A stretch of 64,000 nt of DNA from Tritrichomonas musculus (GCA_039105265.1 JAPFFF010000006.1:1860001-1924000); one strand, 5' to 3'; positions 19,636 to 30,197 are shown, numbered from the stretch's first letter. Made by a program: numbers and translations. The notes: generated by a model from the sequence alone, not told the origin.

Positions 19636-20868
19636 TTAAAACCTTAAAATTTGCTTAGTCGCAATCATCTTTGATGATGGATTTGTAATTTTTGGTCGTT
19701 GTTGCCCCATTCTTAAGCCTTGAAGGCCAGCAGATTGTGCCTTTAATGTATTACCGTTTCTTAGTGATTTACGGTTTGCATTGGGATTAATATTAGCAGT
19801 TCCAATTGCTAATGTAGATAGTCTCAATCCACTGTTCTTAGAATAATATTCTGACGTAAGTAAATTTGATGGAGAATCACTTATGCTACTCGTTTTCTGA
19901 ATTTCCCATTTTTCATCACTTATGCTTGCAATATAATTGATTTCTGTTCGTCTAATCTGGGGCAAACAATCAAAATTTTCGCCACTATTTGAAATTGGAC
20001 CAAAAAGAACGACACCACTTTTGTTCTCTTTTTCTAATCCAGCAGCACTACAAAGTGATATAAGCTTGTTATTAAGCTTATATTCAAATCCATCAGTAAC
20101 AACTTGTCTTCCTCTGATTAAAATAGTCAATTCTGTTTCTTTTAAAAATCGAGAGCAAGCTTCTGCACCAAATAGATTTCCTTCACCACGAGAAGCAGGA
20201 AGAAACATCGGAAGTACATCTGTAGGATCAGATACTAATAGCTCCATTATAGTTTGATCAGTAATTGCTATTACTGGTCTCTTGATGTTCTTAACGGACT
20301 CAAGGTCGGTAATTGATTTTCCGATTCCACCGCTAACACAAAAAGCTTTTCGATTGATAACTGCGGTATATGGCAACATAGAGAATGATTTCATAAAGAG
20401 AGGGAATAAATTGCATTTATCGTACTTCATGTCTATTTCGTTTTTAAATCCATTTGAAATACAGTTTTTTCCAAACTCGCTATCTCCTCTAATAACAAAA
20501 ATATTATTTGGGTATAAAGCTTTCATAAGATAAACGATTAAAACTACTTCGATTGAAAACTCGCCATACCCAACAAGGTTTCCCAAAAAGAGATATTTTT
20601 GTCTTGCAGGGGAACCATATTTTGATAGAATTTGGAGTAAATTGATAACATGACCATATAAGCAGCCTACAATAACAAAGTCACCACTCAACTCAAGCAT
20701 TGGAGGCTCCATGGTAAAAATATTTGTGACGTCGTTAATTAACGATGAAAAAATTTTCGGAGGAATAAGTGGGAGTTTAAGACGACGACGTTTAGTTGCA
20801 TAATCAACCATGCTACATACAAGTTGTTTTTCTATGAAATCAAGAATACTATTGTAATCTTCTTGCAT
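19636..20868 (-). CDS. PPP-family pseudophosphatase
   Basis: Residues about 40-310 follow the order of PP1/PP2A-type serine/threonine phosphatases, but the catalytic signatures are replaced. GDIHG becomes GCLYG (68-72), GDYVDRG becomes GNLVGYG (96-102), and RGNHE becomes RGDSEF (127-132). Later HGG reads SGGIG and RGH reads RGR. All metal-coordinating positions I can place are changed, so the protein should be inactive and act as a scaffold or binding protein (inference). The C-terminal 100 residues are Ser/Asn-rich and probably disordered. The long uninterrupted frame argues that it is a maintained gene and not a decaying copy. The family call is firm. Confidence 0.8.
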   Translation of the reverse strand: MQEDYNSILDFIEKQLVCSMVDYATKRRRLKLPLIPPKIFSSLINDVTNIFTMEPPMLELSGDFVIVGCLYGHVINLLQILSKYGSPARQKYLFLGNLVGYGEFSIEVVLIVYLMKALYPNNIFVIRGDSEFGKNCISNGFKNEIDMKYDKCNLFPLFMKSFSMLPYTAVINRKAFCVSGGIGKSITDLESVKNIKRPVIAITDQTIMELLVSDPTDVLPMFLPASRGEGNLFGAEACSRFLKETELTILIRGRQVVTDGFEYKLNNKLISLCSAAGLEKENKSGVVLFGPISNSGENFDCLPQIRRTEINYIASISDEKWEIQKTSSISDSPSNLLTSEYYSKNSGLRLSTLAIGTANINPNANRKSLRNGNTLKAQSAGLQGLRMGQQRPKITNPSSKMIATKQILRF

Positions 20869-21468
20869 GTTGATTTTTTTTTTTTTTAAATATTCAGTAA
20901 GTTCGTTAATTTGTGAAATTATATTGAAATTTTCAATGATTGGATTTTCTGAATATTATATCTTTTCAATTAAATTTTTGATATGATTATTTGATGTATA
21001 CATCAAGTTCTTCTTTCAAAAATATATATATTTTGTCTTTAATATGCATGACATTTAATGATCTAAACAATTAATCTAACCAAACTATTCAACACTATAA
21101 TTTTTTAATTTCTCATTTTAATAAATTTGGTAAATAGAGCAGAGACGTTATTTTTTAAGGATTCTATATAATTAAATTAGATTTTTTGAAAATATTTGTT
21201 GATTTGATACCAAATAATTATTAAATTCAATTCAGAATTTCATAAAAAAACTAAAATTTCTGTTAAAATTTCAATGTTTATCACGAAATAGTGATCAAAA
21301 CAGAATATGAGAGTTTCACATTATGCATTTATATTCGAGAAATCATATATTAAAACAAAGTTTTTTTTTATACGTTATTTTATGCACGTTAAATTATTTT
21401 ATGAAATTTGAAACATCATATATTCAAAAAAGTTCTGAGAATCAATTCAATTAATTTTAATCTAAACA
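20869..21468. other. Divergent intergenic region, phosphatase-like and SPEF2-like genes
   Basis: 600 bases between two divergent start codons. It holds T-runs and short A/T words and no gene. I see no clear initiator match near either start. Confidence 0.5.
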
Positions 21469-24400
21469 ATGAAACGATTAATTCTACCCAGAGAAAGATA
21501 TAAATCCCCTCCTTCTAAATATCGCTCAGGTCGACATATTAAAGGAAGTACACGTCTTGTACCAATGGATCAAAATGAAACAAACAAATTAAATAAACCA
21601 AAAAACGCCAATCAAAATACTAATGGATTAAATTCAAGCATTGTAAATGATTCTATAGAAAAGCAAAACACAAGTTTTGATTCGAGTTTACAAAAAATTC
21701 AGCCAATAAATTTACCACCAAAAAAAAATCAGATTGAACTTACAGGAAAAAGACTTGAATTTCAAAAAATAAATGATAAAAATATGTGTGCATGCGAACT
21801 TGAAGGAATAATTAATTATACATTTGAATGCATTTCTCAATTTGATGCTGCTTGTGCTTCACCAAAAAAACTTCTTCAAGATGAAAATCAATCAATAGAC
21901 ATCAATGATATATTTAACCAAAATAAACTAAAATATATTAAAGGCGAATTTACACCAAAATCTATTGTAAGAGATTATCAACCCCAAAAAGGAGAAAAGC
22001 AAACCATACTCAGTCCATTTCATACGATTGATTGTCAAAATTATTTACATTTCACAACTGAAATTATTTTTAAATCGCTATCATCTATATTCAATGTTGA
22101 ATATTCTGAAAATCATATAAGCGATCCAAACCCAATTTTAAATTCAATAATCAATGAATATCAAAATCAAATGATTCCATTTTTATCACCTTATTTACCT
22201 TATGAACCAATTCTTTTTCCATTTATCGTTGGTATTGGAGGGCCACCCAGCAGTGGTAAAACTACAGTTTGCCAATTTTTACAAAAAGCTTTTAAAGTAA
22301 ATGTTATCCATGTAAAATATTTGCAAATAGAAAAATCAAAACCAGAAAAGAAGCCGCCAACGTCGCTAAGTAAAGCAATTGATAAACCAGAAAAGAAAAG
22401 TTCTGGGGAACCAGTTGGTGATCCTACGATGATTACAGAATTATTATTACAGCCAAATCAAACAGATGAAGATCAAGAATTTGAAGAAGAGGAAGAAGAA
22501 GTTGAAGAAAAGCCTCCACCGTATTATCCTCTTCCAGATGCTCAAGAAATTACTTATTCAGATGACAAATCAGCTGTTAACTCAATTGTATCTTTAATTC
22601 AAAATTTAATGACTGAAAAACCTGATTATGGTTTTGTAATTGACGGTTTTCCTAATAATAAGAATCAGCACACGCTTCTTGAGAAGACATTGGCTAGTAA
22701 AAATTTAAATTTGCATGAAAAACAAATTAGTCATATGTTGATTCCACCTTCACAACGCGCAAGAGCAGCAATGACTTGTATTGATGGTATAATTATTACA
22801 GCAGCGATGGTGAATGAAGATTCACTTAAAGAAACCGGGAAAAAGTCTAATCTTATGAGCAATTATCCTGATACAAAAACAAGATTAATTGATCCTGAAT
22901 CTGGAAATATATATTCCCCTGACTTTCATATGCCTGGTCTTGCCGACTTATTTGGGGTCCCTCCACCATTTTTTGAAGAAAAAAAGGGAGAAATAGAATT
23001 AAGATTAGAGGAACTTCCTCTTGAGAACGATATATCACAAAAAGTTCTTCAGAAGTATATCCAATTTGAAGCATCAATAAGAAAGTCCAGCAATTCCTTA
23101 TTAATTACATCTTGTCAAGATTCACTCGAATTACTTGAGAAGCTGGATGAATTTATTCAGAAACTCTTCAAAAACGTTCAGAGTCTCATTCCTCCAGTTG
23201 AGGAACCCAAAAAACGAGACAACCAGCCGGATTATAATATAGAAATCATCAGGATCAAGCCAATGTTCACACTTTTGAATCCACTGTCATTAATTCGTCC
23301 GGAACTGTCCTTTACAGCAATGTCGTCGTGGTCGCAGTGCATAGAAATGTTTGGGAGGCCAATTTCTAATCAATCCCAACTTGTTACTTCATTATCAGAA
23401 AAAGTGGAATCTATTCAAAAAGTTGCAATTGAAAGATTTCAATTGCTCATATCACAACAAGATGAGCGGAAAGAGATATGCTCCAAATTCATCGAGAACA
23501 TCAAAAACAAGCTAAAAATTACGGATTTTTCAATTGACTCTGAAAATTCAATGAAAACTCAGATCACTTCACCTGTCAAAAATATCAAGACAAAGAAAAT
23601 GAATCCAAGATTCAAGACCAACCGTTTTTACAAAGAAACCGAAAAAGTGCCTGAAAAAGTTGAAGACAAAATTGATTTGAAAGAATTGAATGACTTTATC
23701 TCAAATCACTTCAGAAATATTTGGGACTCTTCAATTTCAATTCGATCAAAGAACCTTCAATTTGTTGACAGCCTCGTCAATAAGTGCGGACTGATCGAGC
23801 TCATTCTCGAGTTCAGGAAGAGTCCAAAGAAGTACTTCATCTTCCTCGTGCACAGAATGATTTACGTGAAGTGGTTCTATGACACTTTTTCATACATACA
23901 CAATTACAAGCTGACTGAGAATGAGAGAAGCTCCTTCTTCGACGATCTCAAGATGCAAACCGTCGAGATTCCGAAGGTCAATTATCTGCTGAAAACGCAG
24001 CCAGCGAGCATCAAGGAGTTCAAGAGCATGTTCACAATTGACCAAACCGTTCCAACCAACCGACCAGATAACAATTCAAAAATCACAAATATGAAATCAT
24101 ATCTCCTGAACGAGGGGCCGTTAAACGTCGCAATAAGCGACGATAGCACTTCAGATTCAAGCCAGCCTGAAACAGCAAGGCCAATTCATCAAGGTCAATT
24201 TAATGCTGCAAATGATCGGCGCCGTTTAGCAGAGCTGCGTGGCTTCCAGTACCTCGAAGAGAAGCTGAACTTGAACATGAAAGATTTCGACGACGAGGTC
24301 CATTTTGACAGCGTCAGTGCGTGCGAGAATCTCGGCATACTAAAGTTCACTTCCTCAAACGATGTAACTTTTGAAAAGGAGACCGTTAAGTATGCTGAAG

Positions 24401-25221
24401 AGTTCTTCAATCACGTCTTCCTATCGTTTGATGGTAAGTCGGCACTGAAGGACGGCACCGGTGCCAGCAAGAAGGCCGTTTTCGACCTGAATTCGCTACT
24501 TGCGCATGAGGCCAAAATAGGCCTCAAATTCTTCAGAAAATTTTCAATTGCCTGCCGAAGAAAGGAGGCATCGATGGTCAACTCAGTCTTCGACCTGCAG
24601 GACTCTTTGATCACCTACGCGAACTCGAAGACGACCCGCGAAATGGAGAAATTTTCAAAGCAATTTCGCCTTCTCAAACCGGTTTTTCTCAATTTTGCGG
24701 AGAGAATTAACGAGCACTACAGAAATGAATTGACCTCAACCGCCGGCAAAAGTAAAAGAGCTTTTTGTCCTTCAGCCCTGAGTGAAGAAGAATCGAGCTA
24801 TCTTCTCGGATTGACATCTTCTGATCTGTTTGAATACGACGTTGATTTGATCAACGGCGATGTCAAATTTCTCGCCGATCTTTCGTTGACTTTGAAGACG
24901 CCAGTTGTCATGCAGGCGCTTGTACAATTTGACCATATATTGACCATTGCTGAGAAATGCACGAATGCCGGCATGTTCTTCTCAAATGTCGACGATTTCT
25001 TGAAGTTAGTCAGTCACTCCTCGCTCGATGAATACGACCAAATGAAGCTCGAGTTGTGCTTGAGAGTTTCCGAGTGTGTTGAGAGCTTCGATGTGAAGCA
25101 ATTTCTTCTTCTTTTTGCACGCTCAAATGACGACGTGAATGAACTAAACGAAGTCTTCAATAAACCGCCAAAACCGCCAGTAAATACAATTCTTTCTAGC
25201 TTGTCAAATTTCGTGAAGTGA
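21469..25221 (+). CDS. SPEF2/CPC1-like axonemal protein with adenylate-kinase-like domain
   Basis: This 1250-residue protein carries a nucleotide-kinase P-loop IGGPPSSGKTT (256-266). A long charged insert (about 275-360, with an acidic run) follows, then a kinase lid-type segment YGFVIDGFP (about 386-394). Large helical regions follow (about 640-1250). This order is that of SPEF2/CPC1, a central-pair projection protein of motile flagella that carries an adenylate-kinase-like domain. A role in the flagellar axoneme is therefore likely. The N-terminus is basic and low-complexity. Base composition shifts inside the gene: the 5' half is AT-rich like its neighbours, while from about 23,280 the coding sequence is clearly GC-richer. 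The TGA at 25219-25221 is followed by more in-frame coding-like sequence. Confidence 0.75.
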   Translation: MKRLILPRERYKSPPSKYRSGRHIKGSTRLVPMDQNETNKLNKPKNANQNTNGLNSSIVNDSIEKQNTSFDSSLQKIQPINLPPKKNQIELTGKRLEFQKINDKNMCACELEGIINYTFECISQFDAACASPKKLLQDENQSIDINDIFNQNKLKYIKGEFTPKSIVRDYQPQKGEKQTILSPFHTIDCQNYLHFTTEIIFKSLSSIFNVEYSENHISDPNPILNSIINEYQNQMIPFLSPYLPYEPILFPFIVGIGGPPSSGKTTVCQFLQKAFKVNVIHVKYLQIEKSKPEKKPPTSLSKAIDKPEKKSSGEPVGDPTMITELLLQPNQTDEDQEFEEEEEEVEEKPPPYYPLPDAQEITYSDDKSAVNSIVSLIQNLMTEKPDYGFVIDGFPNNKNQHTLLEKTLASKNLNLHEKQISHMLIPPSQRARAAMTCIDGIIITAAMVNEDSLKETGKKSNLMSNYPDTKTRLIDPESGNIYSPDFHMPGLADLFGVPPPFFEEKKGEIELRLEELPLENDISQKVLQKYIQFEASIRKSSNSLLITSCQDSLELLEKLDEFIQKLFKNVQSLIPPVEEPKKRDNQPDYNIEIIRIKPMFTLLNPLSLIRPELSFTAMSSWSQCIEMFGRPISNQSQLVTSLSEKVESIQKVAIERFQLLISQQDERKEICSKFIENIKNKLKITDFSIDSENSMKTQITSPVKNIKTKKMNPRFKTNRFYKETEKVPEKVEDKIDLKELNDFISNHFRNIWDSSISIRSKNLQFVDSLVNKCGLIELILEFRKSPKKYFIFLVHRMIYVKWFYDTFSYIHNYKLTENERSSFFDDLKMQTVEIPKVNYLLKTQPASIKEFKSMFTIDQTVPTNRPDNNSKITNMKSYLLNEGPLNVAISDDSTSDSSQPETARPIHQGQFNAANDRRRLAELRGFQYLEEKLNLNMKDFDDEVHFDSVSACENLGILKFTSSNDVTFEKETVKYAEEFFNHVFLSFDGKSALKDGTGASKKAVFDLNSLLAHEAKIGLKFFRKFSIACRRKEASMVNSVFDLQDSLITYANSKTTREMEKFSKQFRLLKPVFLNFAERINEHYRNELTSTAGKSKRAFCPSALSEEESSYLLGLTSSDLFEYDVDLINGDVKFLADLSLTLKTPVVMQALVQFDHILTIAEKCTNAGMFFSNVDDFLKLVSHSSLDEYDQMKLELCLRVSECVESFDVKQFLLLFARSNDDVNELNEVFNKPPKPPVNTILSSLSNFVK

Positions 25222-25350
25222 CTCGCGAGCGCCGGAAACCTCTTGAAAATAGCGCCGGCCTTGAATGAGAATGAAAATGATATCCCCGTCGATGATGAGG
25301 TTGAAGTTGAAGAGGAAGAAGAAGAAGCCGAAGATCCTGATAATGAATAA
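25222..25350 (+). other. In-frame coding-like tail beyond the TGA of the SPEF2-like gene
   Basis: In the same frame as the gene, the 42 codons after the TGA read LASAGNLLKIAPALNENEND and then an acidic Glu/Asp run, ending AEDPDNE at a TAA (25348-25350). The composition continues that of the GC-rich 3' half and changes to AT-rich intergenic DNA right after the TAA. This suggests the original stop is the TAA and that the TGA is a recent nonsense change, a sequencing error, or a read-through site. Confidence 0.6.
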
Positions 25351-26220
25351 TTGCGGTTATGGTCAAATAGAAGGTTAAATATTGATTTGTTTTTAATTTA
25401 TTTTTTTTTTGTGTAAATACATATTGTAATTAAGTAAAAATATAGAAATTAAATGTTTTTGATTTGTTTGTTTTGGTATTTAAATATAGATTAGTTATAA
25501 TTTTGGTGAAAATCAATATGAGGATATCTTTATTATCTTTAAAAAAATATAATTAAACATAATTATTGTAATTAATTAGAAATGATGGATACTTGTTAAT
25601 TCAAAATAAAATGCAAATGTCGAAAATATAAATTAGTATTAACGTGTAACTTTTTATAAAAAGTTAATATGATTTTAAGTAGTATTCTCTTCCATGAGGC
25701 CTTGTGTTATTAATAATATAAAAAATATTGTTTTTTCTTATTCGAAAATTCTTTATCGAAAAGATAATCAATAAAACTAATTTTAATAAATTGACTAAAC
25801 AAAGTTTAAATTGTTTATCTTGTTTTTAGTAGAATGATATTTGTTGCATAAAAAAAATTATTCGAGATTGGATCATTCTTAACTCAATTCTTTCATTATT
25901 TATTTATACTTTTGAATAAAAAAGTGAATAAATGAATATGTGTCATTTACCTATGAAGCATGGTGATTATGCTAAGATAAAATCGTAAAATTTTCGAAGC
26001 ATTTCATGTCATTCTTAAAATTTATAGCAAAATACTTTTTGTCATATTTCACCATGAATACAAGGTTAAAAAAAATTGAAAAGGAGTTTTTCAATGGAAA
26101 ATATTTTTTTTCAATTAAAATCGATCAAAGATGGCTGTAACATGAAAATTTATTTTCAATTTTCAAAAATTTTGCTCTCAAATTTTATTCTATGTTCTAT
26201 TTAAAATTGAAAGAAACTCT
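25351..26220. other. AT-rich intergenic stretch without a gene
   Basis: 870 bases of low-GC sequence with no plausible frame or RNA. It ends at the initiator-like TCATTC just before the next gene. Confidence 0.5.
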
Positions 26221-26226
26221 TCATTC
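26221..26226 (+). promoter_or_regulatory. Possible initiator (Inr) seven bases before the ATG
   Basis: TCATTC has its A at 26223, seven bases upstream of the ATG at 26230. It matches the trichomonad initiator except at the last position. Very short 5' untranslated regions are normal in trichomonads. Confidence 0.35.
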
Positions 26227-26229
26227 TGT

Positions 26230-26628
26230 ATGTTAAATGGAGGGAATAATAATATAACCCTGTCCACAAAAGACAGCCTTGATTCACAAAGTGTTTCAAA
26301 AATGCCTCGTGGTCAGGGTACAGAAGCTAAGCGCGTTTCCGCCAAATTACAAGGATTTGATCTTGGAAATTGTAAAGCTTGGGATGCTATTCAAGCCCAA
26401 TTTAGTTCAGGTATAACTCATAACGAATTGAAAAGTGTAGCAACTATATTGTGTTTGCAAACAGGACTTCAACTCAGTAGGCTCGCTCAAAGAGATAATC
26501 GTGTTCTAATTCAATGGTTTTCAGATAACTGGGAGGTGATTTCGCCATTCATGTCTACAATACACCTTTTTGATAAAAATCGGCAAGTTATTAATTTAGT
26601 TCGAGAGCTACGTGAAACTACTTGTTAA
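26230..26628 (+). CDS. Unknown 132-residue helical protein
   Basis: I do not recognise the family. An Asn/Ser-rich leader (1-40) precedes a compact predicted-helical domain (about 45-132) with conserved-looking segments: AWDAIQAQF, HNELKSVATILCLQTGLQLS, LIQWFSDNWEVISPFM and VINLVRELRE. The aromatic and hydrophobic spacing looks like a folded all-alpha domain and not a random frame. There is no signal peptide or membrane span. The second Met (about residue 25, MPRGQG) is a possible alternative start. It stands alone between AT-rich gaps. Confidence 0.6.
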   Translation: MLNGGNNNITLSTKDSLDSQSVSKMPRGQGTEAKRVSAKLQGFDLGNCKAWDAIQAQFSSGITHNELKSVATILCLQTGLQLSRLAQRDNRVLIQWFSDNWEVISPFMSTIHLFDKNRQVINLVRELRETTC

Positions 26629-26923
26629 TCTCTCCATTTTATTATTATTGTTATAATAATAAAAATAAATTTTCAACAAACTAATCAAGAAAAAAAAAAA
26701 TCAATCTGAAAATTTATTTCCAAATGCTATTGTCTAATCTCTTGAGTTAGCAAAAAACGTTTTTACTTTTTGAAGAAAATTTTGTGAGAAAAAAAAAACT
26801 GTTTTTAGAAAATTTTGGCATAAAATTTATCATATTTATTTACCGGATATACACAACTTAAAATAATGTTATTCATATTTGAGTGATTAAACATAATTGT
26901 TAGATCTTAAATCATTAATATTG

Positions 26924-27655
26924 TTATTGTGGAAATTGAATATTTATATACTTTTCAATTGTTTTATTGCATATTGGGCACTCTGTGTAAAGAAAATCGC
27001 CTGACAACGAGTCGTTATAATCTAACTCACAATATACAGGATGAGAGCAAGGAAAAGCAAACCATGTTGCTGGTTCAGTGCATATACAGCATTTGGGTAA
27101 AGATGTTGTTTTTGCTTGGATAAAACTGTTGAAAGATGATCCAACTTGAGGATCTGATAAATTAAAAGATATTGGCTTTGATTCTCTTGCATCTTCTGGT
27201 TTGCATTTTGAGAGGATATCGATTTGTGAGTTAAGTGTTATGATTTGTTCTTCTAAAAATGCTTCATCTGGTATATCAAAAAGTGATAAACTTGATTTAA
27301 CATAGTTAAGATGTTCAAGACAAAGATATACTAAGTTAGAAGTCAATTCCCATACAAATTTCTGTGAGTTTGAACCATTTATGTTTTCCATTATTTGAGA
27401 TAAAGAATTTTGAAATTCTTGGAAAGATGCTGATTTGTTTTTAATGGTTTGGATCTTTTTTGATGCATTTTTTTTGTCAATTTGATGATTAGCAAGTGAA
27501 ACTAGGCTATCGAGTAGATCAATCATTAAATCGTCGGCCCATAATGGATTTGGTAATGATATATTATAATAAAAATTTCGTGTCCCGAATTGAATTAAAA
27601 GATCGAGTTGTCCTTTAAATGTATCTACTGTTATTGGTGCATCTGCTTCTTCCAT
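26924..27655 (-). CDS. RING-finger protein
   Basis: The C-terminal 60 residues hold a RING-type zinc site, CCICTEPATWFAFPCSH, then a Cys in YCELD and a closing CPIC pair. This suggests an E3 ubiquitin ligase or a related scaffold. The N-terminal 180 residues are helical and not recognised. The first ATG, at 27653-27655, gives MEEADAPITVD and 243 residues; the open frame extends nine codons further up only from a TTG. The order, an N-terminal interaction part then a RING, is common for E3 proteins. Substrate unknown. Confidence 0.7.
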   Translation of the reverse strand: MEEADAPITVDTFKGQLDLLIQFGTRNFYYNISLPNPLWADDLMIDLLDSLVSLANHQIDKKNASKKIQTIKNKSASFQEFQNSLSQIMENINGSNSQKFVWELTSNLVYLCLEHLNYVKSSLSLFDIPDEAFLEEQIITLNSQIDILSKCKPEDARESKPISFNLSDPQVGSSFNSFIQAKTTSLPKCCICTEPATWFAFPCSHPVYCELDYNDSLSGDFLYTECPICNKTIEKYINIQFPQ

Positions 27656-27929
27656 TCTAATTGAATATTCAATTTTGTTCAATTAAATGGCCGAATACTT
27701 ATGCTTTTTAAATAGATGTAATTTCAAATATTTGCAAGCTAGAAAAATGCAATTAATCAGCATATGTGTATATTTCACCATTTGAATGATGCATTGATTA
27801 ATTACTTATTCCAGCAATCTGGTAAAGAACTCTTTAAAAAAATAAAATTAATAAATCATTTACTATTTATTTAAACAGACAGTAATTGTAATAACAAATA
27901 AATAATATATTAGAATCATGATTATGTTT

Positions 27930-29201
27930 CTATCTTATTTGAACCGCATTAATTGGAAAATTGCTTTCAATCATTTCTTGTTTAGTTATTGGATGATGGA
28001 CAAATGCAATTACATAAGCAATAAGGTAATGAGTAGTAATATATGAGTAAAGAGGTATGATTGATTTTTCATTTATTTTCAATATGACAAATGCAACTTG
28101 AGTTGTCATCGTAACAATTAAGGAAAAGCTATTCAAAATGAAGTAAAATGTGAAACGCTTCTGTTTTTGGGGAAATGATGACTTGATTTTAATTAAAAAA
28201 ATAGTTGTAGAAAAAAAGTAATAACTAATGTGGAAAAGTATAGTAACAATTCTATTATAGCTTTGTTTGATTAAATTTGTTTCAAACGTGAATTTTGATA
28301 TTTTTGAAATGCTTTCACAATATGAATAAATTGCAAAAAACACAATTGCAAGAAATAACGCATACAGATTCCATTTTTGATAAAATAAAGATAGTAAAAA
28401 TAAACGTTCAAAAGCAACAAATATAGAAAATGCAAAAAAAGTCTGAGATAATGAATGTAGTGATTTATCTTGATCTTGATCAGTCTGTAATAATCTAAGA
28501 GGATTTGTTGATAAAAGAGCCATAAAAAGCAAGAAAAAATTAACTGTTATTTTTTGTTTGTATAAAAAAATATAACAAAAAATGGAATATAAGGAAATCA
28601 TTATAAATATGTCTAATGTTTGTGTTAAAAGTGACCATGATTCTGGATTTAAATAAATCCATTCAAATCTAATTCCATTAAAGCTGTGAAAATTAGCTAA
28701 AAATTGATTTGCTAAAACCATGCTATCAAAATTTGATATTTTTTCATGAATTAGATGAGTTTTATAACTATATTTGTCATTATTAAATTTGCATAAAAAG
28801 GTTTTAACCAGATTAAAATTTGAAATAATTGTATTATTTCGAATATAACGAACGCTTAAATTCATATCAAATGGTATTGATGATCTAGTTTTCGTTGATT
28901 GTATAAGCTGAAATATAATTGTTAAAAAAAAGTTTAATGGTGTAAGGTTTTGAATTGCCATTCGTATATCTTGTTTTTCTTGTAATCTATCAAAAAAAAA
29001 TTCTTTTTTATCAATTACAATCAAATCTGAACTTGTTAAAGAAATAATTATAAAGCCAAACTCGAAAAGAATCAAAAAAATGATAATATTTAAAAAAGAA
29101 ACATAATTTAAACGATCAATATATAACGGCATATCGTTTTTCTCTTGATAAAGTATGTCATCTATCGGTATTTCACGAGCATTTGGAGAAATATCAAGCA
29201 T
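27930..29201 (-). CDS. Multi-pass membrane protein, possibly GOLD/7TM (WLS/TMEM181-like)
   Basis: A hydrophobic helix at about residues 33-55 is followed by a polar, probably lumenal domain (about 60-205). A cluster of about seven hydrophobic spans then runs from about 210 to 405. One N-terminal helix, a lumenal domain and seven C-terminal helices is the layout of the Wntless/TMEM181 branch of the GOST family. That match rests on topology only, as I see no decisive motif. In that family the proteins act in secretory trafficking. Composition is extremely rich in Phe, Ile and Leu, partly due to AT bias. A 423-codon clean frame supports a real gene. Confidence 0.55.
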   Translation of the reverse strand: MLDISPNAREIPIDDILYQEKNDMPLYIDRLNYVSFLNIIIFLILFEFGFIIISLTSSDLIVIDKKEFFFDRLQEKQDIRMAIQNLTPLNFFLTIIFQLIQSTKTRSSIPFDMNLSVRYIRNNTIISNFNLVKTFLCKFNNDKYSYKTHLIHEKISNFDSMVLANQFLANFHSFNGIRFEWIYLNPESWSLLTQTLDIFIMISLYSIFCYIFLYKQKITVNFFLLFMALLSTNPLRLLQTDQDQDKSLHSLSQTFFAFSIFVAFERLFLLSLFYQKWNLYALFLAIVFFAIYSYCESISKISKFTFETNLIKQSYNRIVTILFHISYYFFSTTIFLIKIKSSFPQKQKRFTFYFILNSFSLIVTMTTQVAFVILKINEKSIIPLYSYITTHYLIAYVIAFVHHPITKQEMIESNFPINAVQIR

Positions 29202-29447
29202 TTACATCAAAAAAAAAAGAAATAGAAAATTTTCTTTCATATAACAATTCTTCCTACTTCAAATACAAAATATAAAGGTTTATGATTCTTTCAAATCTAA
29301 GAAAGATATCTTTTCTCATTATCTATTTTTATTTCAGCAGGATTTGGTTCATATTAATAGTTGATCATCAATTTAAAATAGCAATAATTATCAAAATAAG
29401 ATAAGAATAACAAAAAATAGAAGAATTAAACAAAAAGAATCCGAATT

Positions 29448-30197
29448 TTATTCATAAACTTCAACTGCTACACAAAATGCTTGGACTAAGCTTCTAATAA
29501 ACTTATCAATATTTGGATCAGAAGTATTAGTAAGTTTGACTCTAAACAATGCTCTTGCATCATAAGAAACAGTTTCCATAGATACAAATTCGCATTGTGC
29601 ATTACTATTTTTTAAAAAAGTAGGTATCATCGCAGTTGCGAGATTTGAAATACCAAATATATAATCGTATAGATATGAATTCTGGTCAACTGAAATAATC
29701 TGTGGAGTAGATCTATCAAAAGTACCTGGATTTTTTATCTCTTTGACTATTCGTCCAAACCTTAAATAAACGTGATCTCTTACAACAACTCCATCAGATC
29801 TAGCATCGCCGCAATTAAATAAAGAAAATGCGTTAGTAGTGCAATCTGAAAGTTCAACTAGATACCAGTTTGTGATTCGCTGTTGAGGAACTTCATAAAG
29901 CGGTGATATACCGTAATTTGTTGGTGGCGGGGTTGGTTGATACGTTTCGGTTGATGTCATTCTTCTCTGTGCTGGCGGTTCTGAAGTGTAAATAAGCGAT
30001 GTTCCTGGATCTGTCATTCTTCTGCGCATTTGTAATGAAGCAGAACTAAATAAAAAAGCTTGAGGATCAAATCCAATTTGTCGAATAAATTCTGTTGGAA
30101 GAAGATCACTTAGCCGACGGTCATCAAAATGATCTTCTTGGTAAGGTTCTACAACTGGAATGCTTGGATTATTATTTCTATTAGGTTTTTCATTCAT
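29448..30197 (-). CDS. Unknown 249-residue protein with disordered N-terminus
   Basis: No recognised family. The first 105 residues are Pro/Ser/Arg/Thr-rich with two RRRMTDPGTS/QRRMTSTET-type motifs, which look like phosphorylation sites. Residues about 108-249 look like a folded alpha/beta domain (NWYLVELSDC, DHVYLRFGRIVKEI, FRVKLTNTSD, FIRSLVQAFCVAVEVYE). There is no signal peptide or membrane span. An initiator-like TCATTC lies 22 bases before the ATG. It follows the membrane-protein gene on the same strand at a 246-base gap. Confidence 0.6.
   Translation of the reverse strand: MNEKPNRNNNPSIPVVEPYQEDHFDDRRLSDLLPTEFIRQIGFDPQAFLFSSASLQMRRRMTDPGTSLIYTSEPPAQRRMTSTETYQPTPPPTNYGISPLYEVPQQRITNWYLVELSDCTTNAFSLFNCGDARSDGVVVRDHVYLRFGRIVKEIKNPGTFDRSTPQIISVDQNSYLYDYIFGISNLATAMIPTFLKNSNAQCEFVSMETVSYDARALFRVKLTNTSDPNIDKFIRSLVQAFCVAVEVYE

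Noticed and set aside
25219-25221. Genome-wide reassignment of TGA
   Set aside because: Other genes here (for example ending at 2973, 9624 and the terminal ankyrin island) stop cleanly at TGA, so a code change is not supported.
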